Assembly: GCA_963743825.1 (NCBI GenBank)
Contig: CAVURC010000006.1
Span: forward strand, 62,001 to 126,000
DNA: 64,000 bases
DNA from: Sva-07 sp963743825
Lineage (GTDB): Bacteria; Actinomycetota; Acidimicrobiia; Acidimicrobiales; Ilumatobacteraceae
Direction: 5' to 3'
Made by a program: the position numbers and the translations under genes. Below are positions 11,522 to 24,100 of this stretch, piece by piece. The notes beneath the pieces are model-generated. The model was not told where the DNA came from, did not search any database, and saw nothing but the letters and a program-made list of their open reading frames with translations. Within the stretch, counting starts at the first letter, position 1, and the number at the start of each line of letters is the position of its first letter.

Positions 11522-11628
11522 TGCGATGAGGATGCGGTGCACCTGTCGCGCCGGAATCTCATCGCAGGGTGCTGAGATCCCCGTGCGATGAGGATCGGGT
11601 GCACCTGTCGCGCCGGAATCTCATCGCA
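11522..11628. repeat. Palindromic intergenic repeat A, doublet (copies A1 and A2)
   Basis: Two nearly identical 45-bp elements (11522-11566 and 11584-11628), each beginning TGCGATGAG and ending CTCATCGCA, separated by 17 bp. They lie between the divergent helicase and uvrB promoters. Five further copies are at 16926, 16988, 18054, 31675 and 31735. The tandem pair with a fixed linker resembles REP/BIME organisation. No U-tract follows, and a position between divergent genes argues against a terminator. Confidence 0.85.
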
Positions 11629-11655
11629 GGAGACCGACCGCTCCGATCGGGCTGG

Positions 11656-11680
11656 CGAACAGGTGTTCCATCGGTAGAAT
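11656..11680 (+). promoter_or_regulatory. uvrB promoter with SOS (LexA) box
   Basis: CGAACAGGTGTTCC at 11656-11669 fits the DinR/LexA consensus of Gram-positive bacteria (CGAACRNRYGTTYC) at every position. It ends 5 bp before the -10-like TAGAAT (11675-11680), which lies 6 nt upstream of the uvrB ATG. Bound LexA would block the promoter, so uvrB should be DNA-damage inducible. This is inference from a perfect match. Confidence 0.8.
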
Positions 11681-11686
11681 GGCTCG

Positions 11687-13904
11687 ATGGCCGAGACCGT
11701 CACACCGCCCGCCAGCCCCGCCATGGCACCCGAGGAGTTGTTGCTCGAGGCCACTCCGGCCAGCAACTACGCGGCCCTCGACGATGCGAAGTTCCGCGTG
11801 GTCTCCGACTTCCAGCCCGCCGGCGACCAACCCGAGGCGATCGCCGCGCTCACGAAGGGGATCAACGACGGTGAGCGATTCCAGACACTGCTCGGCATCA
11901 CCGGTTCGGGCAAGTCGGCCACCATCGCGTGGACGATCGAGCAGACCCAGCGCCCCACGCTGATCCTCGCGCCGAACAAGTCGCTCGCAGCGCAGCTCGC
12001 ACAGGAGATGCGCGAGTTCTTCCCCGACAACCGGGTCGAGTACTTCGTGAGTTACTACGACTACTACCAGCCCGAGGCGTACATCCCGTCGAGCGACACC
12101 TACATCGAGAAGGACAGCTCGATCAACGACGAGATCGATCGGCTGCGGCACTCCGCAACGGCCGCGCTGCTCACGCGTCGAGACGTGATCGTGGTGGCGT
12201 CGGTGTCGTGCATCTACGGCATGGGCAATCCCGACGAGTACCGGGGCAACCTGCTCGACCTGAGCGTCGGCGTCGACTACGACATGCGCAACATCCTGCG
12301 TCGCCTGGTCGACATGCAGTACGGCCGCAACGACATGACGCTCGGGCGTGGCAACTTCCGCGTGCGTGGCGACACGATCGAAGTGCACCCGGCCTACGAG
12401 GAGTCGGTGCTGCGCATCGAGATGTTCGGCGACACCGTCGACCGCATCACGACGATCGACCCGCTCACCGGCGAACAGCTCAGCGAGCTGCCCCGCGCAC
12501 ACGTGTTCCCCGCGACCCACTACGTCACCGGCCCCGAACGGCTGCGCTCGGCGATGGCCGGCATCGAGGTGGAACTGCAGGAGCGGCTGAAGTGGTTCGA
12601 GGAGAACGACAAATTGCTCGAAGCGCAGCGGCTGCGGATGCGAACGTCGTACGACCTCGAGATGATGAGCGAGGTCGGCTACTGCAACGGCATCGAGAAC
12701 TACTCGATGCACATGGACGGCCGCGTGCCCGGCGAGCCCCCGTTCACCCTGCTCGACTACTTCCCCGACGACTTCCTGCTCGTCATCGACGAGAGCCACG
12801 TCGCGGTGCCGCAGTTGCACGGTCAGTTCGCGGGCGACCGCAGCCGTAAGGACATGCTCGTCGAGCACGGCTTCCGCCTCCCGTCGGCGCGTGACAACCG
12901 CCCGCTCACGTTCGAAGAAGTGCTCGAACGTGTCAACCAGTGTGTGTTCCTGTCGGCCACGCCGAGCCCGTACGAGCTGCGCGTGTCGACCAGCATCGTC
13001 GAGCAGATCGTGCGGCCCACCGGACTCGTGGATCCCGAGGCGATCGTCAAGCCCACCAAGGGCCAGATCGACGACCTGATGGAGATGGTCAGCGACCGCA
13101 TCGCCCGCGGCGACCGCGTGCTCGTCACCACGCTCACCAAGAAGATGGCCGAGGATCTCACCGACTATCTCCTCGAACAGGGTCTTCGCGTTCGATATCT
13201 GCACTCCAACATCGACACCATCCAGCGCATCGAGATCCTGCGGGGGTTGCGACTCGGCGACTTCGACGTGCTCGTCGGCATCAACCTGCTGCGAGAGGGC
13301 CTCGACCTTCCCGAGGTGTCGCTCGTGTGCATCCTCGATGCCGACAAGGAGGGGTTCCTGCGTTCGGAAACGTCGCTGATCCAGACCATGGGCCGCGCCG
13401 CGCGAAACGTCGACGGCCAGGTGGTGATGTACGCCGACACGATCACCCGATCGATGCAGGCGGCGATCGACGAAACGCAGCGTCGGCGCCAGGTGCAGAT
13501 CGCGTACAACCTCGAGCACGGGATCAACCCGCAGACCATCCGCAAGGCGGTCGGCGACATCCTGTCGCTGTTGCGACCGGACGACACGGCGCCGTTCCCC
13601 GGCAAGGACAAGCGTCGCCAGCGTGAACGCGACAAGGTCCAGCGCGACCTCAAGTCGTTGCCGCAACAGGAGTTGGCGCGGCTCATCCAGACGCTCGAGG
13701 AGGAGATGCACGAGGCGTCGGCGAGCGGGGCGCGGCTCATCCAGACGCTCGAGGAGGAGATGCACGAGGCGTCGGCCGAGCTGAAGTTCGAGTACGGCCG
13801 GCCAAGCTGCGCGGACGAGCTCAACGGCACCTGCGCGCGAGCTCGTCGATCGAGGCGCTCGGCGAGACGAGATCAAGAACGTCGACGCGAGCTGCGCGAC
13901 GTGA
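11687..13904 (+). CDS. uvrB: Excinuclease ABC subunit B
   Basis: DNA-damage-verifying helicase-like subunit of nucleotide excision repair; forms UvrA2B2 and then recruits UvrC. Visible are Walker A GITGSGKSA near residue 65, the beta-hairpin region YYDYYQPEAYIP, the DEXX box LLVIDESH, and motif VI QTMGRAARN. The C-terminal UVR motif (LIQTLEEEMHEASA...) that contacts UvrC is disturbed. It carries an 18-codon tandem duplication, and between about 13795 and 13850 several small insertions break ELKFEYAAKLRDEL. The open frame runs on to 14071, inside uvrA, so the true stop is probably the TGA at 13902 or 13915 in other frames. The end given is approximate. The promoter is SOS-type. Confidence 0.92.
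13675..13776 (+). repeat. 54-bp tandem duplication within the uvrB UVR motif
   Basis: Bases 13675-13722 are repeated identically at 13729-13776 (offset 54 bp, so frame is kept), duplicating RLIQTLEEEMHEASA. Known UvrB proteins have this helix once. The copies are followed within 20 bp by a cluster of small indels, which makes an assembly artefact as likely as a real duplication. Confidence 0.8.
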
Positions 13905-13963
13905 CAAGCTCACGTGACGCACCGGACGTGGCCGCCGGGTATCGCCGCCCACCACCGGGTGGC

Positions 13964-13988
13964 AGTACACATGTTCGTACGGTAGGAT
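13964..13988 (+). promoter_or_regulatory. uvrA promoter with imperfect SOS box
   Basis: On the minus strand 13977-13964 reads CGAACATGTGTACT, matching 12 of 14 positions of the Gram-positive LexA consensus. The -10-like TAGGAT is at 13983-13988, and the uvrA ATG follows 9 nt later, so a very short or absent leader is expected. Spacing of box to -10 (5 bp) equals that at uvrB, supporting common control. Confidence 0.6.
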
Positions 13989-13997
13989 CGGTCGGCG

Positions 13998-16910
<2,913 letters not shown>

Positions 16911-16925
16911 GCGCCCCCCACATCC

Positions 16926-17032
16926 AGCGATGAGATTTCGGCGCAGACGTCGCGCCTGAACCTCATCGCTGGCCGGGGTCTTGCCGTCGCGATGAGATTC
17001 CGGCCCACCGGCTGCACTCGAATCTCATCGCT
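16926..17032. repeat. Palindromic intergenic repeat A, doublet (copies A3 and A4)
   Basis: Two 45-bp elements (16926-16970 and 16988-17032) with GCGATGAG and CTCATCGC ends and again exactly 17 bp between them. In A4 the terminal arms GCGATGAGATTC / GAATCTCATCGC pair perfectly over 12 bp. They fill the gap between the convergent uvrA and DUF559 genes, where the hairpins could also limit read-through. Confidence 0.85.
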
Positions 17033-17034
17033 CT

Positions 17035-17973
17035 TCATGCCGATGGCCGACGTCGTCGGGTCTGGTGCTCGTCGGCGACACGTGCGATCGTCGTATCGAA
17101 GTTGAACTCGTACGACGCGCGGTCGATTCGGGTGATCGCCCAACCTTCGGCTGTCGCAGCGGCGTCTCGGCGTCGGTCGGACAGTTTGCCGTTGGTTTCT
17201 CCGTGGACGGGGTGGACGTCGACCTCGATCGCCCAGCGCAGATCCGGCACTGCGAGGTCGAACCGAGCGGGGCCGTAGCCCTTCAGGTCGACGGGGTATT
17301 GCTGCACGAGACCCCGTACGCCGGCGTCGCGCAGTGCGTGCGCCACACGCACCTCGGGATGAGACTCGGCGGCGCCGCCTGCGAGGCGTCGACCGAGTTG
17401 GACGAGGTACGTGCGCACCCAAGGGCGTCGGGAGGAGATCCAGTCGACGGCGACTGCGTGCATCTCGTGATCGGCGATGCGGCCGTCATGGATCGCTTGC
17501 TCGATCACGGAGAGGAGGTCCTCCGGCGACAGCCATCTTGCGAGGTCCAATGCCGTCCGGGCTCGCGAGGTGACGTTGATGCCGTCAGGGCGATGGATCA
17601 CATCGCCGTCATGGAATGCCTTGGTTCGGTATGGAACCAACCAGTTCGCCGCAACAGGATGACTCGCCGGTGGGGCAAGGACATGCACCCGCCGATCGGG
17701 CGGGAGCCGCCGGAATCCCCACAGTCGCCCGGCCGTCGGGCCCGCCACGACGATGGTCGGATGGGCGAGGCACACTGCGGCGCAGCGCGTCAGCTCGTCG
17801 AGCGGGACACTCGGGGTGCGGTACGCCGTGTTGATCAGACGAACGATGGCGCCGCACGCCTCGAGACGCTTCAGTTGGCTGCGGCTGAGACCGGTCGATT
17901 GCAGTTGCTGCAGCGAGGCGACGCCGTGCTGGCTCGCGAACAAGTGGTGTGCCGAAGGGGTGAGATGCACCAT
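17035..17973 (-). CDS. DUF559 protein with AbiEi-like N-terminal domain
   Basis: 312 residues. The N-terminal 70 residues (LFASQHGVASLQQLQSTGLSRSQLKRL...GAIVRLINTAYR) are the winged-helix type seen in AbiEi antitoxins and in many stand-alone actinobacterial proteins. The C-terminal 110 residues (HPEVRVAHALRDAG...YPVDLKGYGPARFDLAVPDLRWAIEVD...SDRRRDAAATAEGW) are a DUF559 domain, related to Vsr-type endonucleases, with the E-x-D of the putative active site. Start ATG 17973 has GAGGAG about 6 bases upstream; an upstream ATG at 18018 lacks one. No AbiEii toxin gene is adjacent, so a toxin-antitoxin role is unsupported. The true function is unknown. Confidence 0.8.
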   Translation of the reverse strand: MVHLTPSAHHLFASQHGVASLQQLQSTGLSRSQLKRLEACGAIVRLINTAYRTPSVPLDELTRCAAVCLAHPTIVVAGPTAGRLWGFRRLPPDRRVHVLAPPASHPVAANWLVPYRTKAFHDGDVIHRPDGINVTSRARTALDLARWLSPEDLLSVIEQAIHDGRIADHEMHAVAVDWISSRRPWVRTYLVQLGRRLAGGAAESHPEVRVAHALRDAGVRGLVQQYPVDLKGYGPARFDLAVPDLRWAIEVDVHPVHGETNGKLSDRRRDAAATAEGWAITRIDRASYEFNFDTTIARVADEHQTRRRRPSA

Positions 17974-18053
17974 GGAGACTCCTCGTGGAACCAGCGCGGT
18001 TTCGGGAGGAGTCGGCACGACAACACTACGTCGCCTCCGGCTCGCTCCAACCG

Positions 18054-18098
18054 AGCGATGAGTTTCTGGCGCGAGGGGTGCGCCGGAATCTCATCGCT
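18054..18098. repeat. Palindromic intergenic repeat A, single copy (A5)
   Basis: 45-bp element with the best hairpin of the family: 19-nt arms with 17 pairs (AGCGATGAGTTTCTGGCGC against GCGCCGGAATCTCATCGCT) around a 7-nt loop. It lies between the DUF559 gene's 5' end and the 3' end of the rhomboid-like gene. No second unit is found 17 bp to either side. Confidence 0.85.
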
Positions 18099-18129
18099 CA
18101 TCGACGGAGGCGGAGGGGGCAGGAGGCTG

Positions 18130-19040
18130 TCAGCGGTTGCGGAGGCGTTTGCTGAGGTCGTTGAGGCGCTGCTTCTCGGCGCCGGTCAGCGAGTCCATGC
18201 CGTTGGCGCCGATCTTGTCGAGCAGCGCGTCGAGCTCGATCTGGTCGGCGGGCGATGGGCCCGACGGGGGAGGCATCGGCGCGGGAGCGTTCTTCCACGG
18301 ACCCTCGACGACCTTGGAGCCCGACGACGAGCTGCGCGACTGCTTCTTGCCGGGGCCTTGGCCTTCTTGGGCTTCTTCGACGTCGAACCGTCGAGCGGGA
18401 GATGGGGGATCGGCCAACCGGTGGCGAGGCCGAGCGAGCGGCCCGCCACGAGTGCCACGCCGACCGACACGAGCAGGAAGATCGTCTGGCCGGTCTGATC
18501 GGTTCCGGTGAACTGCAAGAGGTTGAGCACGGTGAACACCGCAGCGAGCGCCCACAGCGGGATGACCTCGAACCACTTCACGCCGGGGTACGTGGCCGCA
18601 TACACCCAGATGCCGCCGAGGAACAGCGAGTTCAAGCCGTACTGCGACATGAAGTCGATGCTGTCCGCCAGCGGGCCGAGGAACGTGAGGATGATCGACG
18701 GCACGAACGTCATCGCCAGGACCCAGGCGACGAACTTGCCGCGACCGAACAGCGCTTCGAGCTGCTGGCCGAACAGCCAGAAGAACACCACGCCGAGCAG
18801 CGGCCAGATCGCCGGCTCGGTGGCGACGGGCCACGAGAACAGGCGCCACAACTCGAAGTCGCGCACCAGGGCGGGCACGAAGACGAGCTTGCGGAAGTAG
18901 TCGATACTCAGCCCGTAGACGAACATCGTGGCCAGGCTGAGCACGCAGACGATGTCGGTCGTGGTGACGTCGAAGCGCCCGGCGCGGAACCAACCATCGT
19001 TCGGTCGTCGGCGGAAGGCGGCGGCGAACTGTTCGGACAT
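18130..19040 (-). CDS. Rhomboid-like (non-protease) membrane protein, one frameshift
   Basis: About 303 residues with six hydrophobic segments between residues 25 and 210, and the rhomboid-type DFELWRLFSWP entry. The catalytic GxSG serine motif is missing (GLNSLFLGG at that place) and there is no matching TM6 histidine, so it looks like a rhomboid pseudoprotease or Der1-like protein. The cytosolic tail is basic (KKPKKAK) and ends with ELDALLDKIGANGMDSLTGAEKQRLNDLSKRL, a motif common in bacterial rhomboids. A missing G near 18350 (CCCCGG run) shifts the frame between the two parts. The ATG is preceded by TACCGT. A role in membrane protein handling is only inferred. Confidence 0.75.
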
Positions 19041-19048
19041 CGGGCCTT

Positions 19049-19054
19049 ACGGTA
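19049..19054 (-). promoter_or_regulatory. -10 box of rhomboid-like gene
   Basis: TACCGT on the minus strand ends 8 nt before the ATG at 19040; no Shine-Dalgarno sequence is seen. Confidence 0.4.
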
Positions 19055-19081
19055 TCCGGCGCTCCGTATGCTTGGGGCGTC

Positions 19082-19126
19082 ATGCAGGTGATCGTGCCCA
19101 GGGTCATGCCCGGTCAGAGATGGTGA
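19082..19126 (+). CDS. Possible 14-codon leader ORF overlapping the uvrC start
   Basis: TATGCT at 19067-19072 is followed 9 nt later by ATG and the frame MQVIVPRVMPGQRW, which stops at 19126, so its end overlaps the uvrC ATG at 19120. This could couple uvrC translation to a leaderless start. Alternatively an indel hides an N-terminal extension of UvrC. Low confidence. Confidence 0.25.
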   Translation: MQVIVPRVMPGQRW

Positions 19127-20985
19127 AGCGTCCTCCTGCCGGCACGATTCCGGAGGCGCCGGGGTCGTACCAGTTCAAGGACGTCCACGGCCGGGTGATC
19201 TACGTCGGCAAGGCGTCGAACCTCCGCCAGCGGCTGTCGAACTACTTCCAGTCGCCGGTCAACCTGCACCCGCGCACCGCCCAGATGGTCGAGACGGCCG
19301 AGTCGGTCGAATGGACGATCGTGCGCAACGAGGTCGAGGCGTTGATGCTCGAGTACTCGCTCATCAAGCAGCACGACCCGCGCTTCAACGTGCGCCTGCG
19401 CGACGACAAGAGTTACCCCTTCCTCGCCGTGACCATCGACGAGCAGTGGCCCCGGGCGCTCGTGATGCGCGGCCGAAAGCGCAAGGGCACCCGATACTTC
19501 GGGCCCTATGCGCACGCGTACGCGATCCGCGACACCCTCGACCTCCTGTTGAGGTCGTTCCCCGTGCGCACCTGCAGCCAGGCCAAGTTCAACCAGCACG
19601 AGCGTCTGGGTCGGCCGTGTCTGCTCTTCCACATCGAGAAGTGCGCCGGGCCCTGCGTCGGTGAGATCGAGGAGATGCCGTACCGCCAGCTCGTCACCGA
19701 TCTGTGCGAGTTCCTCGACGGTGACACCGACGAGATCGTGAACCGCCTCGAAGCCGACATGCAGGCGGCGGCCACCGACCTCGAATTCGAACGGGCGGCG
19801 CGCCTGCGGGACCGTCTGCTCGCGGTCCGCAAGGCGATCGAGAAACAACAGATGGTCGCCGAACGCAGTGAGGACCTCGACGTGATCGGCATCGCCGAGG
19901 ACGAACTCGAAGCGGCAGTGCAGGTGTTCTACGTGCGCAAGGGCCGAGTCGTGGGGCGCAGGGGGTTCATCCTCGACAAGGTGGAGGAACTCACTCCCGG
20001 TGGTCTGATCGATCGCATCCTCGAGTCGATGTACGGCGACGACCCGATCCTCGGCGTTCCCAAGCAGGTGCTGGTGCCGTACGAGGCCGACGACCTCGCA
20101 ACCTACGAGGAGTGGCTCTCCATGGGCCGCGGGTCACGGGTGCAGGTGCGAGTGCCGCAGCGCGGCGACAAGCGTTCGTTGCTCGAAACCGTCACCCGCA
20201 ATGCCGAGGGTGAGTTCACGCGTCATCGGATGCGGCGGGCGAGCGATCACAACTCGCGCAGCCGTGCGCTGACCGAACTCCAGGATCATCTGGGCCTCCC
20301 CGAAGCTCCACTTCGGATCGAGTGCTACGACATGGCCCACCTCCAGGGCACCGACTACGTCGGCTCGATGGTGGTACTGGAGGACGGCTTGCCCAACAAG
20401 CGTGAGTACCGCCGCTTCAAGATCAACGATGTGGAGGGCAACGACGACTATGCGGCGATGGCGGAGGTGGTGCGTCGCCGGCTTCAGGCGTACCTCGACG
20501 AACGTGACCGTCCGGTCAACGAGCGCGGCGACAAGCCGGGCAAGTTCGCCTACCCGCCGCAGCTGCTGCTCGTCGACGGCGGCAAGGGCCAACTGAGTGC
20601 CGCCAAGCGGGTGATCGACGAGCTCGACCTCACCGACGAGATTCCGGTGGCGGGCCTGGCGAAGCGATTCGAGGAGGTCTTCATCCCCGGGCGCAGCCAG
20701 CCGGTGGAGATCCCGCGGGGGAGTGAGGCGTTGTTCATGCTGCAGCGCATCCGCGACGAGGCGCACCGCTTCGCCAACACGTTCCACGGCGAGCGCCGGA
20801 GCAAGCGGATGACCACGAGCGCCCTCGACGGGATCCCGGGCCTCGGTGAGGTCCGGCTGAAGAAGTTGGTGAAGGCACTGGGCGGCGTGAATGCCGTGAA
20901 GCGGGCGGAACTCGACGAGTTCAAGGCGCTGACGTTCCTGCCGGATGCCGTGGCCGAGGCCGTGTACGCAAGGTTCCATTCATGA
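19120..20985 (+). CDS. uvrC: Excinuclease ABC subunit C
   Basis: Dual-incision nuclease of nucleotide excision repair, 621 residues, intact. The N-terminal GIY-YIG domain (GSYQFKDVHGRVIYVGKASNLRQRLSNYF region) makes the 3' cut. A Cys cluster follows (CSQAKFNQHERLGRPC...CAGPC), then the UVR motif that contacts UvrB near residue 215. The RNase H-like domain (ECYDMAHLQG, LLLVDGGKGQLS) makes the 5' cut, and a helix-hairpin-helix pair ends the protein (IPGLGEVRLKKLVKALGG). It is transcribed away from the rhomboid-like gene. Its stop overlaps an ATG (20982) that is not the preferred start of the next gene. Confidence 0.96.
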   Translation: MVKRPPAGTIPEAPGSYQFKDVHGRVIYVGKASNLRQRLSNYFQSPVNLHPRTAQMVETAESVEWTIVRNEVEALMLEYSLIKQHDPRFNVRLRDDKSYPFLAVTIDEQWPRALVMRGRKRKGTRYFGPYAHAYAIRDTLDLLLRSFPVRTCSQAKFNQHERLGRPCLLFHIEKCAGPCVGEIEEMPYRQLVTDLCEFLDGDTDEIVNRLEADMQAAATDLEFERAARLRDRLLAVRKAIEKQQMVAERSEDLDVIGIAEDELEAAVQVFYVRKGRVVGRRGFILDKVEELTPGGLIDRILESMYGDDPILGVPKQVLVPYEADDLATYEEWLSMGRGSRVQVRVPQRGDKRSLLETVTRNAEGEFTRHRMRRASDHNSRSRALTELQDHLGLPEAPLRIECYDMAHLQGTDYVGSMVVLEDGLPNKREYRRFKINDVEGNDDYAAMAEVVRRRLQAYLDERDRPVNERGDKPGKFAYPPQLLLVDGGKGQLSAAKRVIDELDLTDEIPVAGLAKRFEEVFIPGRSQPVEIPRGSEALFMLQRIRDEAHRFANTFHGERRSKRMTTSALDGIPGLGEVRLKKLVKALGGVNAVKRAELDEFKALTFLPDAVAEAVYARFHS

Positions 20986-21113
20986 ATCGGAGCGGGAAAT
21001 CGTCAAGTTCTCGTCATGTCGTGCCGACAGGGACATGTCAGGTCGCACCGAACCCCGCCCCTGCACTCCGGTGTGCCGCACGCATCGGATCGCCTAAGTC
21101 CAGGACAGCACCC

Positions 21114-24100
21114 ATGACGCTCACTTCCACGCACCGCCCGCTCACGCTGATCGCGGTGTTCGTCACGGCGCTGTCAGCGCTCGTGTGGGGCGCTGCGACT
21201 CCGGTACAAGCTGCCGCGTCGATCAGCGTGTCGGCGTCGGCGTCGGCGTCGGTTCTCGCCGGCGACAGTGTCGATTACACGGTCGGTGTCACCAACAGCG
21301 GTGACGAAGTCCAGTACAATATCTCGGCGACCGCTACGCTCGCGCCGGACGTGGTCTACGACCCCGGTTCGACGTCACCAGCTGCGTACGGGAACCCGAC
21401 GGTGACCACGAACGCGACGACGGGTGTCACGACGTTGATCTGGTCGAATGTGTCGGACCTCCAGATCGCCGACAGTCTGTCGCTCGAGTTCACGGCGACC
21501 CCGAAGACGGCGTCGTCGGTCCCTCCGGCAGTGTTCGCCACGTACCCGGTCGGTGCGAACGTCCCATTCAGCGCTGCCGCCTTCGGCAACACCGACCCGC
21601 GTACGGTGCCCCGCTTCACCGCGACAGGCGCACCGATCGCGTCGACGTACACGCAGACGGATTCGGCGACGTCTTTACCGACGGCGATCACCGCGATCAC
21701 GATCGACAAGTCGGAGCCGTCGCCTGAAGGTGAGCTGCTGCGCGGCATCCACGACCAGACAACGGTGTACACGCTGGACGTGAACGTCACAGATGAAGAC
21801 GGCGTCAACGGCATCATCGTCGTCGACATGCTGCCGGCGCAGCTCGAGTTCCTCGGCTGCGGCGGCGTCGACTTCGGCGCCCCCGAGTTCCCGGGAGCGC
21901 CGTCGTTGATCGGAACTCCGGCGGTCGGTGCGAACTGTCTGACCCCGACGACGGTGACGACGGTGCTCGACCCCGTCCCGGATGGAACGACCGTGTACCC
22001 GCCCGGGGTGTACACCCGAATCGTCTGGGACCTCGGGGACCTTCCGGCCGGAGCGAATCGGGTCATCCAGTACGCAGCGGGCATCCCGCTGCGAGCGAAC
22101 ACCATGGACTTCGGTGGTCCGACGCCTCCGAACACGTTCCCGTTCGGCCAGCAGGCGAACCTGGACAACAACGTCACGGGCGCGCCGACCCGTGAGACGA
22201 CCCCGGAGACGTCGATCGCGAACCGGTCCCGCGTGTCTGGCATCTATCTCGGTGCCGTTCAAGCCCCAGCCACCCAGGCGGTGTTCGACAAGTCGACCGA
22301 GTTCGTGTACGTCGAGGATCTCCGGATCCGCAAGAGTGTCACGCCGGGCACGTTCTCCGCCGGCGGGATCGCGACCTATGCGGTGACGATCGACACCAGC
22401 GAATACGTGTCGGTGGCGAACCCGGTACTCACCGACACGATCAGCAACGGGCTGTGCCCGCTCGACAACGTCGCCAACTATGCATCAGGTTCGCCGCCCG
22501 CTGCGGAGTGTGATCCGATTGCGTCCGGCCCGACGGTCACCGATGGTGCCACGACGCAGCCGTTGCCGTACACGTCGGTGCTCGAGGATCTGACAAACGG
22601 CGGGTTCACGATGGTGTTCTCGGCGACCGGACCGATTCCGCCGTCGTCGTCGTTGACGGTCACCTATGAGGCGCGGATGCGTTCGCAGTACCAGAACGGC
22701 ACCCCGAACGGACGCCCGACCGTTGCCGGTGACTCGTTCCGCAACGACGTCGACATCGATGCCACCTCGACCCCGATCCCCGACACCGGGGAAACCGGCA
22801 GTCAGCCAGTCGGCGACGACTCGTCGGCAGGCCAGTCCACGCTGTCGCAGTCGATCGACAAGCGAGTCAAGCCCCGCGTCGTCGGCGAAGCCTGCAACGC
22901 GAACACCGGCGCCTACACGAACCCGCCGCCGCCGCTCGATCTCACGCAGTTCGGGTTCCGTCTCGGTGACGAGGTGTGCTTCAGGTTGACGGTGAACTAT
23001 GCGTCCGGGGTATTCAACAAGAACCCGGTGATCACCGATTTCCTGCCGCAGGGAGTCACCTACACCGACGGCTCGATGGTGGCGTTGCCGTCGAACAACG
23101 TCGCGTTCACGTTCAACGAGACGCAGGCTGCAGCAGACACGGAGAACCCGATCTGGCGTGTCGGAGCAGTCTTCGGTTCGGACCGGTATGTGCTGCCGGG
23201 CGGAGTGTTCGATGTCGTGTTCTCCGGGACGGTGAACGCGATCCCGTCGGCGACTCCGGACATCACCGGCAACCTCATGAAGATGGTGGTCGAGAACACA
23301 CCGGGGCAAACGTCGTCGTTCCGTGACGAGACGCCCTTCGCGATCGTGCCGTCGGTGCCGCTCACGTTGGCGAAGACCGTGTCGGCTGTCGACAACCCGG
23401 CGTACTCGCCGCCGCCGGTGCAGGCAACTCCAGTGGTGCAGTCCGGGTCGATGGCGACCTACCGGATCGATGTCACGCATGCCGGTTCGGCGACGAACGG
23501 CACCAACTATTCGGTTCGCGGGTTGAAGGTTTACGACGTCTTGCCGCAACCGTTGCGTTGTGCTGACGTGTCGGCACTGTCGAACCCGCCGTACGCCGCC
23601 TGTTACGACAGTGGCACCTTGGGTCATCCGTCGATCGCTGGCGACACGACCCGTTCGGTGATCGTCTGGGATTTCGTCGTGAACCCATCAGCTCCGGACT
23701 CCGAGGCGATCACCCTCGGCAACACCAAGACCCTGTCGTACAACGTCACCTGGCCGGTCGGCATCGGCACAGGCGTCACGTTCACGAACACTGCCGGCAT
23801 CGTCAAGTTCGAGTCGTTCACGAACGAACCAAATGTCGGGTCCACGTATTTCCCCGCGAGCAACATCGACGCTTCCGTGCCGGCGATCTCATGGAACGCT
23901 CCGGCGGCGTCCGACCCGGCTGCGGTGCGGACCCGTGCCATCGCGAACCCGACGAAGCTGTTCACGTCACCGATCCTGTCCGGCAACACCGGACCGGCGA
24001 CACCGGGAACGTCCGGCCAAGCCGTCATCGGTGAAGTCGTCACATATTACTACGGTGTCACCATCCCGGCGGGGACGTCGATCTACTCCGGACGGCTGAC

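Noticed and set aside
11522..11628. CRISPR array in the doublet repeats
   Set aside because: Only two units per locus, the repeats are palindromic at their ends, the 17-bp linkers are too short for spacers, and no cas gene is present.
11621..13876. A 751-codon open frame antisense to uvrB, and similar long antisense frames opposite kgd, uvrA and other genes
   Set aside because: In high-GC DNA the antisense frame facing a real gene stays open by codon bias. The translations are Arg/Asp/Leu-rich with no domain motifs, and the sense frames have full family conservation.
16926..17032. Repeat A as an ordinary bidirectional terminator
   Set aside because: It suits this convergent locus, but other copies lie between divergent promoters and upstream of rapZ, and none is followed by a T-tract.
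17035..17973. AbiEi/AbiEii toxin-antitoxin or abortive-infection module
   Set aside because: Only the AbiEi-like N-terminal domain is present. The neighbours are uvrA and a rhomboid-like gene, and there is no nucleotidyltransferase toxin gene.
20982..21113. N-terminal extension of the giant surface protein from ATG 20982
   Set aside because: The extra 44 residues have no signal-peptide character, whereas a textbook signal peptide begins at ATG 21114.
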